A DNA stretch of 64,000 bases from Telluria sp042683405 (lineage in GTDB: Bacteria > Pseudomonadota > Gammaproteobacteria > Burkholderiales > Burkholderiaceae_D). Below are positions 54,356-63,032 of the stretch, piece by piece; within the stretch, counting starts at the first letter, position 1; every line of letters starts with the position of its first letter. Position numbers and translations under genes: made by a program. The notes under the pieces are model-generated. The model was not told the DNA's origin. It searched no databases and saw nothing but the letters and a program-made list of their open reading frames with translations. The stretch spans positions 434,001 through 498,000 of the forward strand of contig NZ_JBHUJS010000002.1 in the NCBI RefSeq assembly GCF_042683405.1, in the 5' to 3' direction.

Positions 54356-55146
54356 CGCACGACTCCCGCCAGGGCAAGCTGCGCAGCGGGCGACAGCTCC
54401 GCCATCGGGGGGCGGCCGGCCAGCGCGCAGGCCAGTTGCGAGTTCCCGCCCAGCCAGCGGTCGGGGACCGCGCCGGCCAGGGCCAGCGCGCGCGGTGCAG
54501 GCAGGCCAAGCAGCATCGCTTCCCGCGTGACATGGGTGGCCAGCCATTCGGCGCCGGCGCCGTCAGGTATGGCGGCGGCGCGCACTGCTTCCAGACGCTC
54601 GCCATCCGGGGCGCCGGTGGTGATCACGCCTTCGTGCACCAGGCCGAACCAGGCGCCGTGGCGCAGCGACGAACGGCACGCATTGAACGCGACGGCGAAG
54701 TGCGGCTCGATGCCGGTCACGGCCATGCCCTGCGCATCGGCGGCCTGCGTCAGCGCGGCGAGCAGCGCATGCGGGATGCCGGCTGCCATGAACGGCCGCG
54801 CGGCATCCCAGCCGGCACGGATCACCCACTGGGCCGGCATTTCGCCGTACAGGGAATGGAAACGCAGCGCGGCGGCCGCTTCCAGGTCGGCCATGCGCGC
54901 GGCATCGTGCGGCGGCGCGACGCGCCACATCCGCACCAGGTCGTTGGACAGGACAAAGGAAACGGGCCAGCGCGCATGAGCGCTGCCCAGCAGCTGTGAA
55001 AGCGCCGCAGCCATCGCGCCGGGCTGCGCGGCATCGAAGGCCAGCTCGCTCTCCACGCGCGACGCGCCCCAGCGGCTGGTCACGGCCAGCGCCAGCGCGC
55101 TCTCCGCGACGCCGACGCGCAGCGATTGTCCGAGCCGCCTACGCAT
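54352..55146 (-). CDS. PilM/GspL-cytoplasmic-domain-like protein
   Basis: A 264-residue soluble protein, shorter than PilM (about 350). The start MRRRLGQSLRVGVAESALALAV resembles the first strand and phosphate loop of actin-like PilM. MAVTGIEPHFAVAFNACRSS resembles the second half of that fold. The ATP-binding motifs are weak, so nucleotide binding may be lost. The gene overlaps gspE by 8 bp and the PilN-like gene by 4 bp. It would sit between the ATPase and the PilN-like membrane protein. Confidence 0.62.
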   Translation of the reverse strand: MRRRLGQSLRVGVAESALALAVTSRWGASRVESELAFDAAQPGAMAAALSQLLGSAHARWPVSFVLSNDLVRMWRVAPPHDAARMADLEAAAALRFHSLYGEMPAQWVIRAGWDAARPFMAAGIPHALLAALTQAADAQGMAVTGIEPHFAVAFNACRSSLRHGAWFGLVHEGVITTGAPDGERLEAVRAAAIPDGAGAEWLATHVTREAMLLGLPAPRALALAGAVPDRWLGGNSQLACALAGRPPMAELSPAAQLALAGVVR

Positions 55147-56830
55147 GCAGGGTCACCCGCTTGATCTCCGCCAGCGTCGTGGCGCCGCGCTTGACCAGTT
55201 CCAGCGCGGCCGAGCGCAGGCTGCGCGTGCCATTGGCATACGCGGCTGCCTTGATGCGGCGGATCGGCTGCTTGTCCACGATCAGTTCGCGGATCTCGTC
55301 GTTGAGCGTGAGGATTTCCGCGATCGAACGGCGGCCCTTGTAGCCGGTGCCGCGGCAGTCGCCGCAGCCCTTGCCTTCCATGAAGCGGTACTCGCGCACC
55401 TCGTCGCGGGTCAGGTTCACCTGCTCCAGTTCCGCGTCGGAAGGCGTGGCCGGCTGCGCGCAATGCGGGCAGTTCATGCGCACCAGACGCTGCGCCCAGA
55501 TGCCGTTCAGCGCCGAGACGAAGGCATACGGGTCGATGCCCATGTGCGTGAAGCGCCCGAACACGTCGAACACATTGTTGGCATGGACGGTGGTGAGCAC
55601 CAGGTGGCCGGTCAGCGCCGACTGCACCGCGATTTCGGCCGTTTCGCGGTCGCGGATCTCGCCCACCATGATCTTGTCGGGGTCGTGGCGCAGGATCGAG
55701 CGCAGGCCCTTGGCGAAAGTCAGGCCCTTCTTCTCGTTCACCGGGATCTGCAGGATGCCGGGCAGCTGGTACTCGACCGGGTCCTCGATGGTGATGATCT
55801 TCTCGCGGCCGTTGTGGATCTCGGTGAGCGCGGCGTACAGCGTGGTGGTCTTGCCCGAGCCGGTCGGCCCGGTCACCAGCAGCATGCCGTAGGCTTCCTG
55901 CGCCAGCGCCCGCAGCGTAGCCAGCGATGGCGCGTCGAAGCCCAGCGCTTCCAGCGTCAGCGCGCCGTACGCCTCTACCATTGCGCGCTTGTCGAGGATA
56001 CGGATGACCGCGTCCTCGCCGTGGATCGAGGGCATGATCGAGACGCGCAGGTCGATCTCGCGGCCGCCCGATTCGACGCGGAAGCTGCCGTCCTGCGGCA
56101 CGCGGCGCTCGGCGATATCGAGTTCGGCCAGCACCTTGAGGCGCGAGACGATCTGCTCGGCAGTGTCGGTGCCGGACACGGTCGCCGCATGATCGAGCAC
56201 GCCGTCGATGCGGTACTTGACCGACAGCCCGCCGGCAGTGCTTTCGAGGTGGATGTCGGAGGCGCCCGCCTTAAGGGCGTCGTACAGCGTGGAGTTGACC
56301 AGCCTGACCGCGGGACTGGCCGCTTCCGACACGGAGGCGAACGACAGCACCGCCGCGGTCTTCTCGCGGCGTCCGTCGCCGCCGGTGGTGACGAGCGAAT
56401 CCACCGCGCGCGCCGATTCTTCCTGGCGCGACAGGTAGGCCTGGATGTCCGACTGCAGCGCCAGGCGCAGGTCGAGTGGCGCGCCGGGACGTGCCCTGGC
56501 CTGGGTGCTGAGCCAGGTCTGCAGGTCGAGGTCGAACGGATCGGAGATCACGCCGACCAGGTGGCCGCCCGCGCCGCGCAGTAGCAGGCCGTGGCGCGCC
56601 ATCGCCTGTGCCAGCGGCAGCAGGTCGAAGGCGGGCGTCATCTCCAGCATCTGCGCCGTTTCCATGACCGACAGGCCGAACGGCGCGGCCAGCGCGCCGA
56701 CGATGGCGCGCGGGTCGGCTCCGGACAACGCTTCCAGCTCGGCCACCAGCGTGCGGCGCGATTGCAGGCAGGCTTCGCGCGCCTGCGCCAGCTGGGCGGT
56801 ATCGAGGATGAATGGAACGGCCGCGTTCAC
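55139..56830 (-). CDS. gspE: Type II secretion/type IV pilus assembly ATPase GspE
   Basis: A 563-residue hexameric ATPase powering pseudopilus growth. It has an N-terminal MshEN/T2SSE_N-like domain (about 1-130). The core has Walker A LVTGPTGSGKTTTLYAAL, Asp box ITIEDPVEYQLPG, Walker B DKIMVGEIRDRETAEIA and His box TGHLVLTTVHANN. The zinc-binding tetracysteine domain is CPHC...CGDC. All motifs are intact. It overlaps gspF by 4 bp. The tetracysteine is typical of GspE/PilB extension ATPases, so this is not a retraction ATPase. Confidence 0.95.
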   Translation of the reverse strand: MNAAVPFILDTAQLAQAREACLQSRRTLVAELEALSGADPRAIVGALAAPFGLSVMETAQMLEMTPAFDLLPLAQAMARHGLLLRGAGGHLVGVISDPFDLDLQTWLSTQARARPGAPLDLRLALQSDIQAYLSRQEESARAVDSLVTTGGDGRREKTAAVLSFASVSEAASPAVRLVNSTLYDALKAGASDIHLESTAGGLSVKYRIDGVLDHAATVSGTDTAEQIVSRLKVLAELDIAERRVPQDGSFRVESGGREIDLRVSIMPSIHGEDAVIRILDKRAMVEAYGALTLEALGFDAPSLATLRALAQEAYGMLLVTGPTGSGKTTTLYAALTEIHNGREKIITIEDPVEYQLPGILQIPVNEKKGLTFAKGLRSILRHDPDKIMVGEIRDRETAEIAVQSALTGHLVLTTVHANNVFDVFGRFTHMGIDPYAFVSALNGIWAQRLVRMNCPHCAQPATPSDAELEQVNLTRDEVREYRFMEGKGCGDCRGTGYKGRRSIAEILTLNDEIRELIVDKQPIRRIKAAAYANGTRSLRSAALELVKRGATTLAEIKRVTLHA

Positions 56831-58014
56831 GACATGTCTCCCGCGAGGTCAAAAATCGGCATGTACAGCAGCACCACGATGGCGCCCACCACCAGGCCGA
56901 TCGCGGCCATCAGCAGCGGTTCGAAGGTGCGCGTGAAGCGGTCGATCCAGCGGCTGATTTCGCCGTCGTAGAAGGATGCCGACTGCATCAGCATCGGCCC
57001 CATCTCGCCGGTGCGCTCGCCAACGCGCAGCATGCGCAGCGAGATCGGCGTGGTCAGGCCGTGCTGTTCGAAGGAACTCGACATCGGCTGGCCCGATTCG
57101 ATGCTGGCGCGCGCCGCATCGAGCGCGCTGCGCAGCGCCGGGGACACCATCGGCCGCACGGTATGGATCGCCTGCACGATGGTGATGCCGCCCTCGGCCA
57201 GCATGCCCAGCGTCAGGTACAGGCGCGACAGCTCGTACACGCGCACGCGTTCGCCGATGCCCGGCAGGCGCGTGAGCAGGCGGCCGAAGTCGCCGTTGGC
57301 CAGCATGCGCCGCACCAGCAGGAACAGCAGCACCGCCGCCACCAGCGCGCCCTGCCCCAGCGCCGCGCCGTGGCTGGCGGCGAACTGCCCCCAGTCGAGC
57401 ATCAGCTGCGACATGAACGGCAGCTCGCGCCCCGCGCCCTGGTACACCTCGGCGAACTTGGGCACCACGTAACCGATCAGGAACAGCGAGACCCCGGCGC
57501 CCACCATCAGCAGGATGACCGGGTAGATGGACGCGCTGACGATCTTGGAGCGCACCAGGTCGATGCGCTGCTGGTAGTCGATGTAGCGGGCCAGCGAGCG
57601 TGGCAGGTCGCTGGTGCCTTCGGCAGCGCGCACGATGCCCACGTACAGCGGCGGGAACAGGTCCGGCTGCGCCGCCAGCACGGCGGAAAAGCGCATGCCG
57701 TCGCGCAGGCCGGCCAGCAGCCGCTCCAGCACGCCGCGGGTGGAGGCGTTCGATTCCTTTTCAAGCAGCGCGTCGAGCGACTCGACCACCGACAGGCCGG
57801 CATTCAGCAGCGCCAGCAGCTCCTGGCTGAACAGGACCAGCGACAGCTTGCCGGCCCGCGCGCGGCGCAGCGCACCGGCGCGCAGCGGCTGCACGGCGCT
57901 GACGAACAGACCGCGCGACTCGACCTGCCGCCTGGCGTCGGCTTCATCCGGCGCATCGACAACGCAGCTGCCAATCGACATGTCCGGCGCAAGCGTGCGC
58001 ACTGAAAACTGCAT
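56827..58014 (-). CDS. gspF: Type II secretion inner-membrane platform protein GspF
   Basis: A 395-residue polytopic protein with two T2SSF domains (about 65-185 and 265-390) and three membrane helices. Family segments are LFSQELLALLNAGLSVVESLDALLEKE, LPGIGERVRVYELSRLYLTLGMLAEGG and the C-terminal AIGLVVGAIVVLLYMPIFDL. It interacts with GspE and the PilM/N-like proteins. It begins 18 bp after the gspG stop. Confidence 0.94.
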   Translation of the reverse strand: MQFSVRTLAPDMSIGSCVVDAPDEADARRQVESRGLFVSAVQPLRAGALRRARAGKLSLVLFSQELLALLNAGLSVVESLDALLEKESNASTRGVLERLLAGLRDGMRFSAVLAAQPDLFPPLYVGIVRAAEGTSDLPRSLARYIDYQQRIDLVRSKIVSASIYPVILLMVGAGVSLFLIGYVVPKFAEVYQGAGRELPFMSQLMLDWGQFAASHGAALGQGALVAAVLLFLLVRRMLANGDFGRLLTRLPGIGERVRVYELSRLYLTLGMLAEGGITIVQAIHTVRPMVSPALRSALDAARASIESGQPMSSSFEQHGLTTPISLRMLRVGERTGEMGPMLMQSASFYDGEISRWIDRFTRTFEPLLMAAIGLVVGAIVVLLYMPIFDLAGDMS

Positions 58015-58032
58015 GAACTTCCCTGTTATGCC

Positions 58033-58452
58033 TTATTGCGTGGCGATGTCGGCGTTCTCGCCGGCGCCGCCGGGCTGGCCGTCCTTGCCCAGCGAGACAA
58101 TCTCGTATTCGCCGCGGGCGCCCGGGGCACGGTAGGCATAGGCATTGCCCCAAGGGTCGAGCGGCACGCCCTTCTTCAGGTACGGGCCGTTCCACTTGCC
58201 GGCGGCAGTGGCAGGCGCGGTGATCAGCGCCTGCAGGCCTTCCTCCGTGGTCGGGTAGCGGCCGACATCAAGGCGGTAGGTGTCGAGCGACTTCTCGAAC
58301 GACTCCATCTGCGCCTTGGCGACCGTCACTTCCGACTTGCCCAGTTGGGAAAAATACTTCGGTCCGACGTAGGCTGCAAGCAGGCCGATGATGACGATCA
58401 CCACCAGCAATTCCAGCAACGTAAACCCTCGATTTTGCTTTGCAGCGCGCAT
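58033..58452 (-). CDS. gspG: Major pseudopilin GspG
   Basis: A 139-residue canonical T2SS major pseudopilin. Leader NRG-FTLLELLVVIVIIGLLAAYVGPKYF with Glu5; then MESFEKSLDTYRLDVGRYPTTEEGLQALI and the calcium-binding C-terminus SLGKDGQPGGAGENADI. The ATG at 58452 has AAGGAG nine bases upstream and was chosen over 58479. It is the first gene of the operon, which argues that the machine is a true T2SS-like pseudopilus system despite the PilMNOP-like platform. Confidence 0.95.
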   Translation of the reverse strand: MRAAKQNRGFTLLELLVVIVIIGLLAAYVGPKYFSQLGKSEVTVAKAQMESFEKSLDTYRLDVGRYPTTEEGLQALITAPATAAGKWNGPYLKKGVPLDPWGNAYAYRAPGARGEYEIVSLGKDGQPGGAGENADIATQ

Positions 58453-58514
58453 CAGCGGCGACTCCTTGGGCAGACCCATTGGCCCGGTCTTGCCATAAAT
58501 GTTGTGTTAACAAG

Positions 58515-58542
58515 ACGATACCATTTTTTTGCTGAGCAACAA
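58515..58542 (-). promoter_or_regulatory. gspG: Possible promoter of the secretion operon
   Basis: On the minus strand TTGTTG (58542-58537), a 16-bp spacer and TATCGT (58520-58515) form a moderate sigma-70 match, 62 bp upstream of the gspG start. Confidence 0.3.
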
Positions 58543-58581
58543 ACGCCGAGCGCGGCTTTTTGTGCTGCTGCAATATGCATG

Positions 58582-59592
58582 TCAGCGCTTGTAGGGCGCG
58601 GCGAGCGGCTCGCCGATGAACAGGCCCTGGGCTGGCCATGCCACGCTCTTCCAGTACGCTTCGATGGCGGTGGCGCCCAGCGCGTAGTGGCGCATCAGCA
58701 CAGTGGGATGAGGGAATTTCTGCCAGTAGTTGCACGGCTCGGTCACGGTGCCATAGCTTGCCGTCGCGCCCGCCTCCAGCCAGCGCAGGGCGCTCATCTG
58801 CCCATTGCCGAGCAGGTCTCCGCCGAGCGAGGTCATGTGGTCGGCCAGCGCTCCCGGCAGGAACTTGTTGGTCTCGATCTTGTTCACGCGGGCCAGGCCG
58901 GTCTGGTAGAACATGATGTCGCTGGCGTTTTCCAGTGCATCCGAGGAGAGGCGCTTGATGGTCAGCTTCTTGGCCGCGATGCGACCGGCCGGAGGAAACA
59001 GGTGGGCACGGCTGTTGCGGGTCTTTTCGCTGGTGGTCAGGAAATAGGCGCTTGCCGGGCCGGCCTTGCGGTCGGCGGCGATGCCGCGGTCGATCAGGGC
59101 CTTGGCCGATTCGACCGAGTTAGCGGGCAGCAGCATCGACAGGCGCAGCCCGGCAGCCGACGGGCTCTTTGCCGGAGAATTGAAATACGGGTTGACCCGC
59201 CCCTGCCCGCAGGTCTTGGCGCACTGGGCGGCATCGTAGCCCAGGGTATAGGCAGCGGTAATGGAATTGCAGTCCACCGCATAGGGAGCGGTCCACACCA
59301 TCAGCACCGCCTGCACATGGGGTGGCAGGGCCTTGTCGATGTCGGCCTTCATCTGCCGGAACGCGCCCAGCTCGAGCCGCTCCTTGTTCGGGGGAATGCG
59401 CACATGGACGACGTTTTCGGCAGGAACGCCACGCGCCTTGCGGTAGTAGTCGCCGACAGCAATGCTGGCCGGGTCGGCATCGTTGATGACCAGCCCCAAC
59501 TGTCCCGCGCCCATCGTCACCTGGGCCCAGGCGCTGCCCATACCGCAAGCCCACACCAGTATCACTGCCATCCAGCCATGCTGCACTCGCAT
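58582..59592 (-). CDS. TIGR03790 family protein, exported
   Basis: A protein of about 336 residues with a signal peptide (MRVQHGWMAVILVWACGMGSAWA-Q) and the family's characteristic VTMGAGQLGLVINDADPASIAVGDYYRKARGVP start. It also has the central MVWTAPYAVDCNSITAAYTLGYDA and CAKTCGQGR. TIGR03790 proteins are of unknown function, found in scattered Gram-negatives, and are likely periplasmic or surface proteins. The ATG at 59592 follows AAAGG; a TTG start eight codons earlier is possible. It lies between the PEP-CTERM gene and the secretion operon on the same strand and could be a substrate or partner, which is speculative. Confidence 0.82.
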   Translation of the reverse strand: MRVQHGWMAVILVWACGMGSAWAQVTMGAGQLGLVINDADPASIAVGDYYRKARGVPAENVVHVRIPPNKERLELGAFRQMKADIDKALPPHVQAVLMVWTAPYAVDCNSITAAYTLGYDAAQCAKTCGQGRVNPYFNSPAKSPSAAGLRLSMLLPANSVESAKALIDRGIAADRKAGPASAYFLTTSEKTRNSRAHLFPPAGRIAAKKLTIKRLSSDALENASDIMFYQTGLARVNKIETNKFLPGALADHMTSLGGDLLGNGQMSALRWLEAGATASYGTVTEPCNYWQKFPHPTVLMRHYALGATAIEAYWKSVAWPAQGLFIGEPLAAPYKR

Positions 59593-59666
59593 ACGCACCT
59601 TTACCTTGAAAATCAAAACGGAAGCCCGAGACTTCCGTTTTGATTATAGCCACACAAGTGCTTTGC

Positions 59667-60206
59667 TTAAGTACGCTTGGCGCGCAGGCGTGCTGCGCCG
59701 GCCACCAGGCCCAAACCGGCCAGCAGCATGGCGTAGGTCTGCGGCTCCGGCACGGCCAGCACGTTCAGGTTGCCGGCATAGCTGGCGGAAGTGTTCGACA
59801 CGATGCTGCCGGTCACCTGCACATAGTAGGAGCCGGTCGGCAGCCCGCCGGTGGCGATCGTCCACAGGTCCACCGTTCCCGTGCTCTGCATGACCCCGGA
59901 CGCCACCAGGGCATTGCTGCTGTCGTACAGGTCGTAGCCGGTAATGGTGAGTCCGACCAGCGCGCTGTGTGCGATCGAACCCACCAGCGTGTCGACGAAG
60001 TTCAGCCCGACCGTCGAGAAAGTGTACTTGTCAGAAAAGGTATTGCCCGAGTTTCCGGACAGGAAAGAGGCGCCGAAGGTCCCGGTGCCGTCCACCAGGA
60101 TCACGGGCGTGGGCGGATGGCTGATGTCGACTGCATGGCTGGCCGGCGCCAGCAGCAGCATGCTCGCGCAGCCGAGCGCCGAGAGGAATGCCTTCATGGT
60201 TTTCAT
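59667..60206 (-). CDS. FxDxF-type PEP-CTERM protein
   Basis: A 179-residue exported protein with a signal peptide (MKTMKAFLSALGCASMLLLAPASHA-V). The body is beta-rich with FSDKYTFS, matching the FxDxF pattern of a known PEP-CTERM subfamily. The sorting tag is VPEPQTYAMLLAGLGLVAGAARLRAKR. The start at 60206 follows GGAGTGGGAAAAA; longer in-frame starts upstream are not conserved in character. Such proteins are anchored or released by exosortase and associate with extracellular matrix. It is the second PEP-CTERM protein in the window. Confidence 0.85.
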   Translation of the reverse strand: MKTMKAFLSALGCASMLLLAPASHAVDISHPPTPVILVDGTGTFGASFLSGNSGNTFSDKYTFSTVGLNFVDTLVGSIAHSALVGLTITGYDLYDSSNALVASGVMQSTGTVDLWTIATGGLPTGSYYVQVTGSIVSNTSASYAGNLNVLAVPEPQTYAMLLAGLGLVAGAARLRAKRT

Positions 60207-60323
60207 TTTTTCCCACTCCATTTCAATGAAGTTCGTGGTCGCACGATTGCGGTCCACGGGAACAAGTCCTGGGAATGACTGTAGCTGGGGATCTGGTGGC
60301 GTTATGAAATAAATATCAAACAA

Positions 60324-60363
60324 CGGTTGTGTTGTCGCGACGGATTCGTTGTCGCGACAACCG
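60324..60363. repeat. Inverted/direct repeat upstream of the FxDxF PEP-CTERM gene
   Basis: The outer arms CGGTTGT (60324-60330) and ACAACCG (60357-60363) are inverted. Inside, GTTGTCGCGAC occurs twice (60331-60341 and 60348-60358). It lies about 118 bp upstream of the PEP-CTERM start and 54 bp beyond the manC stop. It is suitable as a regulator-binding site. Confidence 0.5.
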
Positions 60364-60384
60364 TATTTCCACCAAGGAAGGAAC

Positions 60385-60411
60385 GGGGACGTCCCTTGGG
60401 CGGAAGTCCCC
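60385..60411. repeat. GGGGAC...GTCCCC element at the manC end
   Basis: GGGGACGTCCC (palindromic GGGACGTCCC, 60386-60395) is followed by AGTCCCC. It is another short member of the GGGGAC theme, six bases before the manC stop codon. Confidence 0.45.
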
Positions 60412-60416
60412 GGCGC

Positions 60417-61835
60417 TCAGGCGCGCTTGTAGATGTCTTCGAAGCGGACGATGTCGTCTTCGCCCAGGTAGCTGCCCGACTGCACCTCGATGATGTGCAG
60501 CGGTACCTTGCCCGGGTTTTCCAGGCGGTGGTTCATCCCGATCGGGATGTAGGTCGATTCGTTTTCGGACAGCAGGCTGACCTTCTCGCCGCAGGTGACG
60601 CGCGCGGTGCCGGACACCACGACCCAGTGCTCGGCGCGGTGGTGGTGCATCTGCAGCGACAGCTTTTCGCCCGGTTTGACGCAGATGCGCTTGACCTGGA
60701 AGCGGTCGCCCGCGTCCACGCCCTCGTACCAGCCCCACGGACGGTGCACGCGCGTGTGGTGCAGGTGCTCGGTGCGCTCCTTCGACTTGAGGTGGTCGAC
60801 GATCTGCTTGACGCGCTGGACCTGGTCCTTGTGCGCCACCAGCACCGCGTCGCCGGTCTCGACCACCACGAGGTTGTCGACGCCTACCACGGCCACGATG
60901 CGGCTCTCGGCGCGCACCAGCGAGTTTTTTACGCCGTCGAGGTAGACGTCGCCGCGGCACACATTGCCTTCGGCGTCGCCCTGTTGCACTTCCCACAGCG
61001 CGGACCAGGAACCCACGTCGCTCCAGCCGATGTCGGCCGGGACCACGACCGCATGGCTGGTCTTTTCCATCACCGCGTAGTCGATCGAGTCGGACGGGCA
61101 GTCCGAGAAGGTCGCTTCGTCCAGGCGGCAGAAATCGAGGTCGCGGTAGCCCTTCTGCACCGCGCTCTCGGCGGCGCTGGCGATGTCCGGCTGCAGGCGC
61201 GCCAGTTCGTCCAGGAAGCGCTGGGCGCGGAACAGGAACATGCCGCTGTTCCAGTAGTAGCCGCCTTCGGCCAGGAACTTCTCCGCGGTCTCGCGGTTCG
61301 GCTTTTCGACGAAGCGCGCCACGCGGTAGCAGCCGTCGCAGGCGTCCATGGCGGCGCCGCGGTTGATGTAGCCGTAGCCGGTTTCAGGCGCCTGCGGCAC
61401 GATGCCGAAGGTGGCCAGGCCGCCCTCCTTCACCATCAGCATGGCGCGGTCCACGGCGGACTTGAAGGCGGCATTGTCGGTGATGACGTGGTCGGCCGGC
61501 AGCACCAGCATGACCGCCTCGGGGTCGATCGCCTTCAGGTAGTTGGCGGCGGCGGCGACGGCCGGCGCGGTATTGCGGCCGATCGGTTCGAGCAGGATGC
61601 CGAGCGGCTTGATGCCGATCGCGCGCAGCTGCTCGGCCACCAGGAAGCGGTGCTCGTTGCCGCACACGACCAGCGGCGCCATCAGGTCGGGCCAGTCCGC
61701 CACGCGCAGGATCGTGTCCTGCAACATCGTCTTGTCCGACACCAGCGGCAACAGCTGCTTGGGCATCACGGCGCGCGAGAGCGGCCACAGACGGGTACCG
61801 GCGCCGCCGGAAAGGATGACTGGATAGATTTTCAT
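60417..61835 (-). CDS. manC: Mannose-1-phosphate guanylyltransferase / mannose-6-phosphate isomerase (ManC)
   Basis: A 472-residue bifunctional type II enzyme producing GDP-mannose. The N-terminal nucleotidyltransferase domain has ILSGGAGTRLWPLSR (pyrophosphorylase signature) and ARFVEKPNRE. The C-terminal cupin isomerase domain includes RPWGWYEGVDAGDRFQVKRI and YIPIGMNHRLENPGKVPLHIIEV. It is co-directional with the next two sugar genes, with a 13-bp gap to the nucleotidyltransferase. It probably supplies an exopolysaccharide or O-antigen pathway lying beyond the right edge. Confidence 0.94.
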   Translation of the reverse strand: MKIYPVILSGGAGTRLWPLSRAVMPKQLLPLVSDKTMLQDTILRVADWPDLMAPLVVCGNEHRFLVAEQLRAIGIKPLGILLEPIGRNTAPAVAAAANYLKAIDPEAVMLVLPADHVITDNAAFKSAVDRAMLMVKEGGLATFGIVPQAPETGYGYINRGAAMDACDGCYRVARFVEKPNRETAEKFLAEGGYYWNSGMFLFRAQRFLDELARLQPDIASAAESAVQKGYRDLDFCRLDEATFSDCPSDSIDYAVMEKTSHAVVVPADIGWSDVGSWSALWEVQQGDAEGNVCRGDVYLDGVKNSLVRAESRIVAVVGVDNLVVVETGDAVLVAHKDQVQRVKQIVDHLKSKERTEHLHHTRVHRPWGWYEGVDAGDRFQVKRICVKPGEKLSLQMHHHRAEHWVVVSGTARVTCGEKVSLLSENESTYIPIGMNHRLENPGKVPLHIIEVQSGSYLGEDDIVRFEDIYKRA

Positions 61836-61848
61836 CAGGTACTTTCTT

Positions 61849-63003
61849 TTATTTTCCTGTGGAGTGCAGTGCGTAAGCGGTGTCGCTGCGCCGGCTGCGG
61901 CGCCGGTCGCGCGCGTTGATCCATTCGTCCGACAGGCATTCGGACGCGTGTTTCATTTCGCCGTGGCGGTCGACACTATATTCTTTAAAGACAATCATTT
62001 CATTCAATGCAACATCTTGCAACACTCTCGTGTATTCGAACAAGACGCTGCGCACAATTTCGGCGCCGGCGCAGATATGGCTGCCATGCCCGATCCAGGT
62101 AGGACCGACGATCTTCACGCCCGCTTCGATCTTGCAGCCGGAGCCGATGTAGACCGGTCCTTCGATGGTGGTGCCTTCCCAGTCGATATTGGTGTTCAGC
62201 CCGACCCACAGGCCCTGCTCGATCTGGGTGCCCGGCACCTTCATGTGCGCGACCTCGCCGGTCAGCACGTTCTGCAGCACTTCCCAGTAGTCGGTGACGC
62301 TGCCGATGTCGAGCCAGTTGAACGGGCGGCGCTGCGCGTAGAACGGCAGCCCGCGCTCGGCCAGCAGCGGGAACAGCTGCGAGCCGATATCGAATTCCAC
62401 GCCCGGCGGGATCAGGTCGATCACCTCCGGCTCGAACAGGTAGATGCCGGTCGAGATGAAGTTGGACTTGGCCACTTCGCGCGACGGCTTTTCCTGGAAC
62501 TGCGTGATGCGGCCCGTTTCGTCGGCCACCACCACGCCGTACGATGACACCTTGTCCCACGGGACCTCGCGCGTGATCACGCTGGCCAGCGCACCCTTGC
62601 GGCGGTGTTCGGCCAGCGCCGCGCCCAGGTCCAGGTCGATCAGCGCATCGCCGCACAGCACGATGGTGGTCTCGTCGAAGAAGCCGCCAAAGTCCTGGAT
62701 CTTCTTGATGCCGCCGGCCGAGCCGATCGGCTGGGGGATCACCTCCCCGGTGTCGAGCGTATAGCCCTCGAAGGAATAGCCGATCTGGACCCCGAACTGG
62801 GAGCCCTCGCCGAAATACTCCTCGATCTTGTCGTGCAGGTAGCTCACGTTGACCATGATCTGCGTGACGCCGTGGTGGGCGAGATGTTCGATCAGGTACG
62901 CCATTACCGGTTTGCCGAGGATCGGAATCATCGGTTTCGGTACATCATACGTCAGGGGACGCACACGGGTGCCCTTGCCTGCCGCCAGAATCATCGCTTT
63001 CAT
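61849..63003 (-). CDS. Sugar nucleotidyltransferase with left-handed beta-helix domain (mannose-1-P guanylyltransferase-like)
   Basis: A 384-residue protein beginning MKAMILAAGKGTRVRPLTYDVPKPMIPILGKP-like, the NTP-transferase signature. The substrate pocket has GSAGGIKKIQDF and a catalytic aspartate in LCGDALIDLD. From about residue 265 hexapeptide repeats form a beta-helix (WEGTTIEGPVYIGSGCKIEAG). This is the layout of eukaryote-like GMPPB/GlmU-type enzymes; the sugar cannot be assigned by sight. A further C-terminal arginine-rich tail is unusual. The start at 63003 was chosen because the Rossmann motif begins there. Confidence 0.85.
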   Translation of the reverse strand: MKAMILAAGKGTRVRPLTYDVPKPMIPILGKPVMAYLIEHLAHHGVTQIMVNVSYLHDKIEEYFGEGSQFGVQIGYSFEGYTLDTGEVIPQPIGSAGGIKKIQDFGGFFDETTIVLCGDALIDLDLGAALAEHRRKGALASVITREVPWDKVSSYGVVVADETGRITQFQEKPSREVAKSNFISTGIYLFEPEVIDLIPPGVEFDIGSQLFPLLAERGLPFYAQRRPFNWLDIGSVTDYWEVLQNVLTGEVAHMKVPGTQIEQGLWVGLNTNIDWEGTTIEGPVYIGSGCKIEAGVKIVGPTWIGHGSHICAGAEIVRSVLFEYTRVLQDVALNEMIVFKEYSVDRHGEMKHASECLSDEWINARDRRRSRRSDTAYALHSTGK

Positions 63004-63032
63004 GTATCGAACGCCTCCTGAAATGGGTTTGC

